64,000 nucleotides of DNA from Lachnospiraceae bacterium (GCA_910574285.1 CAJTAL010000021.1:1-64000), one strand, 5' to 3'. Positions 1-7,865 are shown, numbered from the stretch's first letter. Program-made: numbers and translations. Notes: a model not told the origin generated them from the sequence alone.

Positions 1-472
1 GAACAAACGCCTGGAGTTGGAAGTCCCTGTCTGGGACAATTTCTGGTCCTGGCTTGCAACGGTAGAACCGCTGGGCGGAAGCCTGTTGGAAAAAGCAGTG
101 AACTATGCGGCTAACCATAAGGAGCTTCTGGGCAACTACCTGCTGGATGGGAGATGTGAGATCTCCAATAACCGGGCGGAACGATGCGCAAAATCCTACG
201 CGACCGGAAGAAAGAACTTCCTTTTCCATGATACCGTGAATGGAGCGAGATCGAGCGCCATCATCTACAGCCTGGTAGAAACGGCAAAAGCAAACAACCT
301 AAACGTGTTCCAATACCTTTATACACTGTTGTTGTACATGCCAGACTATAAACAGGAGCCCGCAGGTGTGGAAGCAATGATGCCGTGGAACGACTTTATA
401 AGGGAACGATGTTCCAAGGTGATGGACACGGAAACAGAAACACCGGAGAACCGGGGGCAGATACCGCTCTGA
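1..472 (+). CDS. IS66-family transposase, C-terminal part (5' end outside window)
   Basis: The reading frame is open from base 2, so the gene begins before the window, and it stops at 470-472. The visible 157 residues match the C-terminal end of IS66 TnpC transposases. The segment GRCEISNNRAER carries the conserved acidic residue of the DDE catalytic triad, followed by the usual ARSSAIIYSLVETAKANNLN-type tail and a proline-rich end. The first two catalytic aspartates would lie upstream and cannot be checked. It marks an insertion sequence at the edge of the decayed conjugative-element DNA to its right. Family assignment is from recognised motifs. Confidence 0.85.
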   Translation, partial: NKRLELEVPVWDNFWSWLATVEPLGGSLLEKAVNYAANHKELLGNYLLDGRCEISNNRAERCAKSYATGRKNFLFHDTVNGARSSAIIYSLVETAKANNLNVFQYLYTLLLYMPDYKQEPAGVEAMMPWNDFIRERCSKVMDTETETPENRGQIPL

Positions 473-886
473 TAGCTGCCCCTTATTTGTGATGAAAATA
501 CAATCGTTGATAAAAGCTATATTCGCTTATAGCTCCAGGATTCTATGAGCCTTTCCAGTTTTGAACTTATAATTCTTATATACTTCGGTTCATTAAGAAC
601 TTGATTATAAACAAATCTTGAATCACGTCATTCACTTGTCAGTCAAAAAGATTATCCCACAGATTTTAGAATATGTAAAACCGGTAGGTTATTCATCGCT
701 TACTGACGATTTTTGAAAATGCCAACAATGAACGCAAAAAAACAGGAAACCTTTTCTTGATTTCCTGTCTTGGTGTGCCATTATGGCGGTTATTCAGTTA
801 TTAGCTTACTCTTTTATAATTCAGAGGGGCGGCACACTTTTTGCTGTCACACCTTGATTACCCACCAGCAAGGACAGACAGAGCTG
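473..886. other. Non-coding stretch between IS66 and the ABC cargo operon
   Basis: I see no credible gene here. It holds the minus-strand terminator listed separately (736-768). The 800-960 part resembles the ends of Firmicutes conjugative elements. The right end of the IS66 element probably lies in the first 100 bases, but I could not identify its terminal repeat with confidence. Confidence 0.5.
736..768 (-). terminator. Rho-independent terminator of the GntR-ABC operon
   Basis: Read on the minus strand, an 8-bp perfect stem (ACAGGAAA/TTTCCTGT) with an 11-nt loop is followed at once by a run of T. It lies about 190 bases past the ABC permease stop and points the right way to end that operon. 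Confidence 0.7.
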
Positions 887-958
887 TCAACGGTGGACGT
901 AGCCTAACACCACCCATTTACTTGCCGTTGACTGGCTCGACTTGGTTTGCTGCTTCAC
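887..958 (-). other. Possible 23-codon reading frame directly after the ABC permease
   Basis: A GTG immediately follows the permease stop codon and opens a 23-codon frame ending in KWVVLGYVHR. There is no separate ribosome site. Translation could only be by coupling or read-on from the permease. The stretch may instead be conserved non-coding DNA of a conjugative element, so I rate it low. Confidence 0.2.
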
Positions 959-1570
959 TTAAAATTCTTTCCTCTTAAAAATAGAAATGGTTAATGGATA
1001 AGACACAGCAAAAAGCATTAAGGCACAAGTAATAATAATGGCATTTCCAAACAAAGGGATATTAAAAAGCATAGCAGAAATACTAACTGCACAAAACAAG
1101 GAGATTATAAGAAATACTACAATTTTATCTTCTCCTGTCAAATAAATCATTGGTATAAATATAGCTCCCATGAAAAAACTGATACTAACTGCTAATATAA
1201 ATAAGCTGAATATACCCGAAAACTGGTCAAAAGAAAAACCTTGTATCATATAGGATAAACCTGTTACAATACCAGTAAAAAGAGTTCCAACGATAGTCCA
1301 AAAAATTTGGTTTAGGAACAAACTTCTTACAATATCTGTCCGCTTCACTGGCAAAGTAAGTTTATACTTTCCCCATTTCAAGGAAAACTCATTTCCAATG
1401 GCTGTTGCTGCAATTACTGAAAATCCAACAATCCCAATCATTATAAAGTACATTTGTAATGTTTGCTCAGGAATAATAGTCACAACTATTGCAAATAAAA
1501 GCATAAAAATCAAGAAAACTTTTGCGTTTATCCATACAGCAAAGAAATTATTTCTAAAAAGCCCTTTCAT
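959..1570 (-). CDS. ABC-2 type transporter permease
   Basis: A 203-residue integral membrane protein with about six hydrophobic segments (the first near residues 15-33, the last near 175-195). It has the charged cytoplasmic stretch KWGKYKLTLPVKRTDIV after the second segment that is typical of small ABC-2 permeases of the BcrB/YtrC-like type. It pairs with the ATP-binding protein just upstream; the ATG overlaps that gene's stop by 4 bases, so the two are translationally coupled. The module is probably an exporter for a peptide antibiotic or other envelope stressor. The substrate is inferred only from the gene order GntR-ATPase-permease. Confidence 0.85.
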   Translation of the reverse strand: MKGLFRNNFFAVWINAKVFLIFMLLFAIVVTIIPEQTLQMYFIMIGIVGFSVIAATAIGNEFSLKWGKYKLTLPVKRTDIVRSLFLNQIFWTIVGTLFTGIVTGLSYMIQGFSFDQFSGIFSLFILAVSISFFMGAIFIPMIYLTGEDKIVVFLIISLFCAVSISAMLFNIPLFGNAIIITCALMLFAVSYPLTISIFKRKEF

Positions 1571-2433
1571 ATACGTTCCCCCTTTACTAACATTAAAAAT
1601 ATTTCATCAACTGAAACATGGTCAATTACGACATTTTTATATTTCCTCTGTGCATTCTTCACATCAGATACCAACACATCAATTTGAAAATCCCGTTTTC
1701 TATAAGCAAGAATATCAGAAGTATCTAATGTGAGAAATTGACTTTCCTTGCAGCGCATAATAGCATAATTGTATATCAATTCATTTTTTGATACAGTAGC
1801 AATAAGTTTTCCATTATGAACAAATGTAATATAATCAGCAATTTTTTCCAAATCACTTGTGATATGGGAAGATAACAAAACAGAGTGATTTTCTTCTTGT
1901 ATAAAATCAAGAAATACATCCAACATTTCATCCCGTACAATGGGGTCAAGTCCACTGGTAGCTTCATCTAAAATCAATAGTTGGGGATGATGTGATAATG
2001 CAACCGCGATAGCTAATTTCATTGTCATTCCTCTGGAATAATGCTTGATTTTTTGATTTGTGGGTAATTTGAAATTTTCTATATATTTTAGGAACAAAGC
2101 ATTATCCCATTGTGTATAAAATCCTGCCATAATTCCTGCTAATTGTCTCGCCGTCCAGTTGGTAGGGAAATTGTTTCCGTCATAAACAACACCAATTTTT
2201 TCCCTCATAGCTGTATCAGCATCAAACATTTCTTTTCCGAACAATTTTATTTTTCCGCTGTCCTTTTTGATTGTATTTAATATGCAACCAATCATCGTAG
2301 TTTTTCCTGCTCCATTTTCGCCAACAAATCCCATAATTGCCCCATACGGCAAGTTGAAAGACACATTTTCCAATGAAAATTTCGATTTTGAAAATGTCTT
2401 GGAAACCTGCTGCACTTCTAAAATATTTTCCAT
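1567..2433 (-). CDS. ABC transporter ATP-binding protein (YtrB-like)
   Basis: A 288-residue nucleotide-binding subunit. The Walker A motif is GENGAGKTT at residues 38-46, a signature-like HYSRGMTMKL lies near 131-140, and Walker B LLILDE is at 152-157, followed by ATSGLDP. The signature has SRGM where LSGGQ is usual; this form is common in the YtrB/BcrA branch. The gene follows the GntR regulator by one base and overlaps the permease gene, giving a three-gene operon. It energises the permease at the membrane. Family is clear; substrate unknown. Confidence 0.9.
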   Translation of the reverse strand: MENILEVQQVSKTFSKSKFSLENVSFNLPYGAIMGFVGENGAGKTTMIGCILNTIKKDSGKIKLFGKEMFDADTAMREKIGVVYDGNNFPTNWTARQLAGIMAGFYTQWDNALFLKYIENFKLPTNQKIKHYSRGMTMKLAIAVALSHHPQLLILDEATSGLDPIVRDEMLDVFLDFIQEENHSVLLSSHITSDLEKIADYITFVHNGKLIATVSKNELIYNYAIMRCKESQFLTLDTSDILAYRKRDFQIDVLVSDVKNAQRKYKNVVIDHVSVDEIFLMLVKGERI

Positions 2434-2434
2434 A

Positions 2435-2809
2435 CTATTCCTCTTGATAAAATAAAGTTAATATTTCCGTCAATTTTTCGAGAGAAATATTGCTTGTTCT
2501 CCCAATTTCGGCAGCTATTTGCAAATGTTCTTCGGCTATACGCTGCTGTTCCTCTTGATAAAATTCTTTGTTCTGCGCCGACACAAAACTTCCTCTGCCA
2601 ACCGTAGTTTCGATAAATCCGTCTCTTTGTAAATCCTCATAAGCTTTTTGGACTGTAATAACGCTTACATGGATTGATTTTGCCAAAGCCCGCATAGAAG
2701 GGATTGCGTCACCTGCCTGTAATTCTCCGCTCATTATCATTGCCTTGATTTGTGATGTGATTTGTTCATAAATCGGTTTATTGGCATTGTTACTGATAAT
2801 GATTTCCAC
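2435..2809 (-). CDS. GntR-family transcriptional regulator, YtrA subfamily
   Basis: A 124-residue regulator starting at GTG, preceded by AGAGGTGG. The N-terminal 75 residues form the winged helix of the GntR family (PIYEQITSQIKAMIMSGEL, then IHVSVITVQKAYEDLQRDGFI). The remaining 50 residues are the short helical tail of the YtrA subfamily, not a large ligand domain. Proteins of this type repress their own operon with an ABC transporter and are relieved by cell-wall-active compounds in Bacillus (family knowledge). A perfect palindrome just upstream is the likely binding site. Confidence 0.9.
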   Translation of the reverse strand: MEIIISNNANKPIYEQITSQIKAMIMSGELQAGDAIPSMRALAKSIHVSVITVQKAYEDLQRDGFIETTVGRGSFVSAQNKEFYQEEQQRIAEEHLQIAAEIGRTSNISLEKLTEILTLFYQEE

Positions 2810-2833
2810 GATTCACCACCTCTGCTTTCTGAA

Positions 2834-2881
2834 TGTACTTAATGTACAAGTATATTATATCACCCTTGTTATTATAGTCAA
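2834..2881 (-). promoter_or_regulatory. Promoter and operator of the GntR-ABC operon
   Basis: On the minus strand there is a -35 TTGACT (2876-2881), 16 bases, then -10 TATAAT (2854-2859). Directly downstream lies the perfect dyad TGTAC-N5-GTACA (2834-2848). The dyad sits across the likely transcription start, as expected for autorepression by the GntR protein encoded next. Confidence 0.75.
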
Positions 2882-2980
2882 TCCACAAAATAAAAATAAC
2901 AACAACTTAATCTGGTTGTTGCTAAGTAAAAAATATAGGTCGGTGTAAGGTGAGATTTCGCCGCTGTCGACATTGGTGGT

Positions 2981-3110
2981 AATGTGTATAACTGGCTGTC
3001 TCATGGAATTGTGGGTAACTCTGTTTGCAGGACGTGGGAAAGCTGCTCTTTAGCTTTTCCATGTGCTGTAAACAGAGCTATCCATGATTCCATAGCCTGT
3101 TATGCACATT
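2981..3110. repeat. 130-bp imperfect inverted repeat downstream of the TraG fragment
   Basis: The left arm (2981 to about 3044) and right arm (about 3051 to 3110) pair over nearly their whole length with scattered mismatches. Examples are AATGTGTATAAC against GTTATGCACATT, and CTCTGTTTGCAG against CTGTAAACAGAG. A long, mostly double-stranded RNA or cruciform could form. It lies directly past the stop of the coupling-protein fusion. It may be a conserved feature of the ancestral conjugative element, but its function is unknown. The rest of 2882-3141 shows no gene. Confidence 0.7.
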
Positions 3111-3141
3111 TCCATGACGCAAAGCCCTTTTCCCTGCGCCC

Positions 3142-4623
3142 TTATAAATCGTCCCCGTCAATCTCGTAGAGGTCAAAGGGTTCTTCCGGCTTGATAGCTG
3201 CCGGGCGGCGTTTTAGGTACTTCTCAATGTCAAACTCGTTTTTCTTGTCAAAGTCGGAGAGGAATTTATATCTTGGGTGCTTGGTAATGTCAAATTTGTC
3301 ACTGAAAAAAGGGCGTGCGCCCCTTACCTGCAAGATACATTTGCCGCCGTCCATGACGGATATTTCATCTTGGCTCATAAGCTCCTTTCCCAACTTTTGG
3401 TAGTTCAGCCCGTAGGTCTTTTCCTTTCCCCGGTTCTCGGAAGTGTTGTATAAATCTATGGTTTCTTTCCCCAAAAGCTCCGACATTTCTTTGAGCGTGG
3501 TTTTCTCCTTGCCGCCTAAAAACAAAGTGGTGTCACAATTCCCCGTGATCGTGTCGGCGTTGTCCTTGTAAATGGCTTTTAACTGGCTCTGCGCCTGCAA
3601 GATAAGGCAGGCTGATATTTCCCGGCTTCGGATTGTGGCAATCAGCTTTTCCAGTTTCGGTATCTGCCCGATATTCGCCACTTCATCAAGCAGGCAGCGG
3701 ACGTGTACGGGAAGCCTGCCGCCGTACACATCATCTGCCTTGTCACAAAGCAGATTGAAAAGCTGCGTGTACATCATGGCGACAATGAAGTTGAAAGTGT
3801 CGTCCGTGTCGGAGATAATGACAAAGAGGGCGGTTTTCCTGTCCCCCAACGTGTCAAGCTCCAAATCGTCCGTTTCCATAAGCTCCCGCAGCTCTTTAAT
3901 GTCAAAGGGGGCTAATCTTGCGCCGCATGAAGTCAAGATGGATTTAGCGGTCTTGCCCGCCGCAACCTTAGCTGAGATTTTCTCTGGTGCCTTACTCTTT
4001 GTCTCTTTTTCGTTTTTCTTAGGCTTCATCCGTTCTAATAACTCCTTTAAGATTTTCTTTCTGGGATATTCCACCAGTTTCCAATAGGACTGGCTGTGAC
4101 GGATTCCCAGGAAAAGCGGATGGACGCCGATATTATCATTCTTCATCCCGTCTACAGTTAGCTGATAGAGTGGTCTTGAAGGCTGTTCGCTCTCCCAGAG
4201 TTCAAGGATTCTCTGTTTTGACTGGCAGATAACGGGAGAGTTCTGCTGACTGTTTCCCCATGCTATCACCACCTTGGAATCATCCGTAAGGTTTGAAAAG
4301 ACAGTTTCCTTAATATAGTTCATATTTTCCTCATCCACGGTTAATCCGGCTAAGGAAAGTCGGCTCTGTGTCACCTGTGCAAACAGATTAATGACGGTGT
4401 ATGAATTTAACCCCAATTCAGCAAGATGGTTCAAGAGATGGTTATTAGTGGAATCCTCCACATAGCAATTTTCCTGCGTTCTGGTAGGGTATAGTAAGAT
4501 AAAGTATGCATGACTGCCTGCAATCCCCGTAATCTCTTTTTTAATGCTGTATGTTCTGTTCCCGTCCTCTGATGATAGTATCTCTGTTTTCACGGCTATT
4601 TCTGTTTTTACTGAGTTTTTCAT
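3142..4623 (-). CDS. Chimeric protein: DUF1643 domain fused to the C-terminal half of a TraG/VirD4 coupling protein
   Basis: A 493-residue protein. The start at 4623 is chosen because AAGGAG lies 8 bases before it; an upstream ATG (4641) has no such site. Residues about 15-190 resemble DUF1643 (VINLFAQVTQSRLSL, VIAWGNS, PLYQLTVDGMKND, HPLFLG). After a charged linker, from about residue 220, the sequence becomes the VirD4/TraG ATPase of Tn1549-like conjugative elements, with Walker B RCLLDEVANIG near 308-318 and the conserved TLFLGGKEKTTLKE. The membrane anchor and Walker A half are absent, so DNA pumping is not possible. GC content rises at the junction. It is probably a recombination product, open over its full length; whether it is expressed is unknown. 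Confidence 0.8.
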   Translation of the reverse strand: MKNSVKTEIAVKTEILSSEDGNRTYSIKKEITGIAGSHAYFILLYPTRTQENCYVEDSTNNHLLNHLAELGLNSYTVINLFAQVTQSRLSLAGLTVDEENMNYIKETVFSNLTDDSKVVIAWGNSQQNSPVICQSKQRILELWESEQPSRPLYQLTVDGMKNDNIGVHPLFLGIRHSQSYWKLVEYPRKKILKELLERMKPKKNEKETKSKAPEKISAKVAAGKTAKSILTSCGARLAPFDIKELRELMETDDLELDTLGDRKTALFVIISDTDDTFNFIVAMMYTQLFNLLCDKADDVYGGRLPVHVRCLLDEVANIGQIPKLEKLIATIRSREISACLILQAQSQLKAIYKDNADTITGNCDTTLFLGGKEKTTLKEMSELLGKETIDLYNTSENRGKEKTYGLNYQKLGKELMSQDEISVMDGGKCILQVRGARPFFSDKFDITKHPRYKFLSDFDKKNEFDIEKYLKRRPAAIKPEEPFDLYEIDGDDL

Positions 4624-4649
4624 AGGTTTTTCTCCTTTCATTTTTTAGC

Positions 4650-5210
4650 TTAAAGAATGATGTAGTAATTATTTAATAAATCAAAATATAACTCGTTCCC
4701 TAAGAAACCTGAATTATCCAAAGTATCCGTAACCAGAACAGACAAATCTGTTTTATTTACCAGTTCCTTGATATAGGTTTCCATCCGTTCTCTCCATAGG
4801 TCTTTTCCGGATTCATCCATACTGCAGTATTCTAAGAATGACCAGTATAATTCTTCGCCCCGTTTCGATAGCAATCTCCCTATATGGTTTAATTCGTTAT
4901 AAGAAAGAGGCATAATGCGCCCAAAGACTTTTAAATATATTTCATTTACCCCAAACTTCCTTAAATAGCCTTCCTCATTCCGGTAGAATTGCAGGGTGGA
5001 TTCATTTTTATATAACGATAAGTATTGCTGATATAGGATTTCCCATTCTTTCGGATAAAGGGAGATATAGGTAGTCAGTTCCTCAATCCATTCCTTTTCC
5101 GTACCCTCATAGAAATCCGGCGGTTTGTTAATATCATGCGAATTCAGACATTCATTACCATTTTCCCAGTAATTGCCTTCATATAATCTCTGCTCAAAAT
5201 TTTTACTCAT
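4650..5210 (-). CDS. Hypothetical protein upstream of the DUF1643 fusion
   Basis: A 186-residue acidic, soluble protein that I do not recognise. It is rich in Trp, Tyr, Glu and Leu, with predicted helices (EKEWIEELTTYISLYPKEWEIL, shown in parts) and no membrane segment or metal motif. AAAGGAAC precedes the ATG. It ends 26 bases before the DUF1643 fusion start and has the same AT-rich composition as the DUF1643 half, so the two probably arrived together as one cargo unit. It may be a partner of the DUF1643 domain; that is inference from position alone. Confidence 0.65.
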   Translation of the reverse strand: MSKNFEQRLYEGNYWENGNECLNSHDINKPPDFYEGTEKEWIEELTTYISLYPKEWEILYQQYLSLYKNESTLQFYRNEEGYLRKFGVNEIYLKVFGRIMPLSYNELNHIGRLLSKRGEELYWSFLEYCSMDESGKDLWRERMETYIKELVNKTDLSVLVTDTLDNSGFLGNELYFDLLNNYYIIL

Positions 5211-5253
5211 AGTAGTTCCTTTCCCGAAAAATCGTAGTAATAGCTTTATTCTA

Positions 5254-5297
5254 TGTACCCCCGTTCATCATCCCCTCCCATAAGGGACGGGGGTACA
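5254..5297. repeat. 11-bp inverted repeat upstream of the hypothetical gene
   Basis: TGTACCCCCGT (5254-5264) and ACGGGGGTACA (5287-5297) are perfect complements around a 22-base loop. It lies 44 bases before the 186-residue gene on the minus strand, and could be an operator or a leader hairpin. No T run follows on that strand. Confidence 0.6.
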
Positions 5298-5782
5298 CAG
5301 AAAATCCGATGTTAATCTTTTTATTCATTCTCTTGGTGTTTAAGCATTATTACATAGAAATAATTTCAGATAAAAACAGAAAATCATTTCATTAAGAAAA
5401 TGATTTCGTAAGATATGTTTATAGAAAGTAGAATTTTAAGAAATGCATGAATATGCTTGCATAATAGCTGACGACGACGCTGTCGCCGTAGTTGTCGCCA
5501 TAAGTGGAGGTATCATTGTAAATGACAGCAATCTTTTGCAATAAAAAGAGTCAGCATACCAAAATTCATGATAGGCTGACTTGCTTTTAAATGATTTATG
5601 AAGTGGGAGAGTGCCATACAGTAGCCGTATACTTGCACCTCTTCATCCTTAGAACACCGCATTTTCTCTTACTTGAACACTGCCCGTATCTGATTTTTCA
5701 GCGTAGAAGAAATTAAAAAGCATAGCCATAATATCAAAATTTGGCTATGCCTTGTAAAGTTGAACGTACAGGTATTTAGTTA
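5298..5782. other. Gap without a recognisable gene
   Basis: No credible coding frame. A small inverted repeat GTCAGC/GCTGAC lies at 5550-5580, and a short AATCATTT/AAATGATT repeat near 5380-5410. This is probably the junction between element remnants and chromosome, but no attachment repeat could be matched. Confidence 0.4.
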
Positions 5783-5974
5783 CTACTCTTTGATTTTATC
5801 CAGTTCATTGAGATTCACGCCTGCGATATTGAGCAATGCTTTCAGAGAGATATATTCCTCTTTCAAATCGGCGTATGTTTCTGGCGCGTTTTCTTTTTTG
5901 GCCAATATCATACGTCTTTGTACTTTTGCAAAATCATCAATAGCAGTTTTCACAATTTCAAGGCTAATTGGCAT
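5783..5974 (-). CDS. Small conserved-type hypothetical protein (63 residues)
   Basis: The start at 5974 is chosen because AAGGTGGTG lies just upstream; an ATG 14 codons earlier is less well placed. The protein begins MPISLEIVKTAIDDFAKVQ and is mainly helical and charged (RRMILAKKENAPETYADLKEEY), with a hydrophobic heptad pattern suggesting a coiled coil or small helical bundle. No enzymatic motif is visible and I cannot name the family. It lies 99 bases downstream of tRNA-Ala on the same strand. Confidence 0.6.
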   Translation of the reverse strand: MPISLEIVKTAIDDFAKVQRRMILAKKENAPETYADLKEEYISLKALLNIAGVNLNELDKIKE

Positions 5975-6072
5975 ATGCTCACCACCTTTTTCATGTGCCA
6001 TAGTAATTTGGTTCATTCTATCTTCATGTAACCTCCGCTTAAACAGACTTCACATGGCTCTGCCTTGCAGAA

Positions 6073-6145
6073 TGGAGCATACGGGACTTGAACCCGTGAC
6101 CTCCACACTGCCAGTGTGGCGCGCTCCCAACTGCGCTAATACCCC
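6073..6145 (-). tRNA. tRNA-Ala (anticodon GGC)
   Basis: The minus strand folds into a standard 73-base cloverleaf. The acceptor stem is GGGGTAT/ATGCTCC, the D arm GCGC-AGTTGGGA-GCGC, the anticodon stem CCACA/TGTGG with loop CTGGCAG giving anticodon GGC, and the T arm ACGGG-TTCAAGT-CCCGT, with discriminator A. CCA is not encoded. GGC reads the alanine codon GCC. Confidence 0.95.
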
Positions 6146-6189
6146 GTGGATTCATTATAACACAGATGGGAGCAGGAAGAAAGAAAAAA

Positions 6190-6660
6190 TTAGCAGATAA
6201 CGATTATTTTTCTTGGTGTGGTCTGTGCAGGGATGCTTCTGGTAGAAGCAGTATAGTATACGATCAGTGTCTGGCCGCCAAGAGGGCAGTGGAATGGTTG
6301 GCCATTGGAAGTCACAATCTCGGTAGAACGCCCGATAATCAACTTTAATGAACCGTCAAAAGATACAAGGTCATCATCGAATTCACTGACATAGATGGTC
6401 TCCTGCGGATTCCTGCGCCCGATGACTATCGCCTGATACTGCGGCGGATAGATCAGAGGAACCGGGAGATCCGCGTCGAAGAAGGCAGTAACATTCATTC
6501 CGACCCGGAGACGTACTTCATTGATTACATAAGTATCCGGACTGATGATGAAGTTCTGGATTCCGTCGGAATTGCGGATCGTGACCTGCTGCATACAGCA
6601 ATTGTTATCCAATGTAGTGATACTCTGAATCACTCCATTTACAGGAACTAAAGATGGCAT
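6190..6660 (-). CDS. Hypothetical protein, 156 residues, beta-rich
   Basis: The start at 6660 (MPSLVPVNGVIQ) is preferred to an ATG seven codons earlier because GGAG lies 8 bases before it. The sequence looks mostly beta-strand (MQQVTIRN, FIISPDTYV, AIVIGRR, LIVYYTAS) with a double Cys (NNCCMQ) and conserved-looking GRSTEIVTSNGQ and RSIPAQTTPRK motifs. There is no signal peptide or membrane segment. I recognise it only as a type of uncharacterised protein seen in Clostridia. It lies just upstream of tRNA-Ala and 35 bases downstream of another small gene on the same strand. Confidence 0.65.
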   Translation of the reverse strand: MPSLVPVNGVIQSITTLDNNCCMQQVTIRNSDGIQNFIISPDTYVINEVRLRVGMNVTAFFDADLPVPLIYPPQYQAIVIGRRNPQETIYVSEFDDDLVSFDGSLKLIIGRSTEIVTSNGQPFHCPLGGQTLIVYYTASTRSIPAQTTPRKIIVIC

Positions 6661-6695
6661 AATAAAAACTCCATTTTTCATTAGTATATGCCAGA

Positions 6696-6899
6696 TTATC
6701 TATGGTGTTCATCAGGCTTGATAGAAGCAGCCCTTCCGTTAGGAGGAAGGAAATGATACAGTTCTTCATAGGCTTCGATTTCCTCCGAAGAGATCGGCTC
6801 AGACGGGATCAGTCCGGTGCAGTCCTGAGAGGATGCAGCGTTGGACAGGTAATCATATTCGTCTATTATTTTCTGGTTTTCTTTGTCTTCTTTTTTCAT
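6696..6899 (-). CDS. Small hypothetical acidic protein (67 residues)
   Basis: The start at 6899 (MKKEDKENQK) follows a strong AGGAGG eight bases upstream; a longer frame to 6980 would lack a ribosome site. The protein is hydrophilic and acidic with no membrane segment. It ends in a proline-containing FLPPNGRAAS segment and a His-rich tail, and looks mostly disordered. No family recognised. It is divergent from the PHP gene at 7020, so the intervening 120 bases hold both control regions. Confidence 0.55.
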   Translation of the reverse strand: MKKEDKENQKIIDEYDYLSNAASSQDCTGLIPSEPISSEEIEAYEELYHFLPPNGRAASIKPDEHHR

Positions 6900-6937
6900 C
6901 GGGAACCTCCTCATAGAATTTTTAGGTATAGAATGTG

Positions 6938-6966
6938 TAGAAAAATGCAGATATATACTGTATAAT
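6938..6966 (+). promoter_or_regulatory. Promoter of the PHP-domain gene
   Basis: TATAAT at 6961-6966, preceded 17 bases upstream by TAGAAA (6938-6943). The gene starts 54 bases past the -10, with AGAAGGAGAG before its ATG. Confidence 0.5.
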
Positions 6967-7019
6967 GTTTCCATGCGCAAAAAAATAACCGATTATAAAA
7001 AGAAAGAAGGAGAGCAGCT

Positions 7020-7751
7020 ATGAATATAGAAATTGATACACATTCACATACGCTTGCCAGCGGGCATGCATATAATACAATCCGGGAGATGGCGGCGTCG
7101 GCGTCAGGGAAGGGGTTAAAAGGGCTGGCGATTACCGATCATGCAATGCGTATGCCTGGAACATGCCACAGTTATTATTTCCAGAATCTCAGGGTGGTGC
7201 CAAGAGAGATGTATGGAATCGAGCTTTTGCTGGGGACAGAGCTGAATATTCTAAATGAAGCCGGTGAGGTGGACATGCCGCAGGAGCTTCTGGCAGAGTT
7301 GGATATCGCGATTGCCAGTATGCATCATCCTTGTTACCAGGGTGAGTGCAGTAAGGAAGCAGTCACTCAGGCATATCTGAAAGTCATGAAGAACGAGTAT
7401 GTAGATATTATCGGGCATCCGGATGACGGAAGATTTCCGGTGGATTTTGAAACGATGGTCAGGGGGGCGAAGCAGACAGGTACATTGCTGGAAGTGAATA
7501 ATTCTTCTCTCCGTCCGGAGGGATTTCGGCTCCATTCAATGGAAAATTGCCGGGATATGTTGGAAGAATGCAAAAAGCAGGGGGCAATGGTGGTTCTCGG
7601 AACGGACTCACATGTGGATGTAGATATTGCGGAATATCCGTATGCTTTTCAGATTCTGAAAGAAGTAGATTTCCCGGAAGAACTGGTTGCGAACACATCG
7701 CTTGATAAATTAAAATCATCTTTAAAACGTGCTTCTTTCAAAGAGCTTTAA
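7020..7751 (+). CDS. PHP-domain phosphatase/hydrolase (YcdX-like)
   Basis: A 243-residue metal-dependent phosphoesterase of the PHP superfamily, close in length to the YcdX/TrpH-like stand-alone branch (about 245). Metal-ligand motifs appear in order: DTHSHTLASGH (residues 6-16), ITDHA, GTELN, SMHHPC, IGHPDDG and the final GTDSHVD. These form the trinuclear metal site that cleaves phosphate esters. It is cytosolic. The natural substrate of this branch is not settled. It has its own promoter and no operon partner; two short direct repeats follow the stop. Confidence 0.88.
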   Translation: MNIEIDTHSHTLASGHAYNTIREMAASASGKGLKGLAITDHAMRMPGTCHSYYFQNLRVVPREMYGIELLLGTELNILNEAGEVDMPQELLAELDIAIASMHHPCYQGECSKEAVTQAYLKVMKNEYVDIIGHPDDGRFPVDFETMVRGAKQTGTLLEVNNSSLRPEGFRLHSMENCRDMLEECKKQGAMVVLGTDSHVDVDIAEYPYAFQILKEVDFPEELVANTSLDKLKSSLKRASFKEL

Positions 7752-7786
7752 AAGCCTTAAAAGACTTAAATAAAGCCTTAAAAGAC
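7751..7786. repeat. Two 15-bp direct repeats after the PHP gene
   Basis: AAAGCCTTAAAAGAC occurs at 7751-7765 and again at 7772-7786 (period 21). The spacing and position, just before the YerC promoter, would suit a regulator binding two helical turns apart, but slippage of A-rich DNA is as likely. Confidence 0.6.
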
Positions 7787-7798
7787 ACGAAAAAGGTA

Positions 7799-7827
7799 TA
7801 GACTTTATAAATTTAGTGTGCTAAAAT
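7799..7827 (+). promoter_or_regulatory. Promoter of the YerC-like regulator
   Basis: TAGACT (7799-7804), 17 bases, TAAAAT (7822-7827). The -35 type TAGAC also occurs before the polysaccharide genes at 28395 and 38570. Confidence 0.5.
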
Positions 7828-7865
7828 GTAACAGTAATGAATTCTGTTACGAAGGAGATAATGTT

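Noticed and set aside
6073-6145. tRNA-Ala as attachment site of the left element remnants
   Set aside because: No copy of the tRNA 3' end and no integrase gene were found nearby, so integration at this tRNA is not supported.
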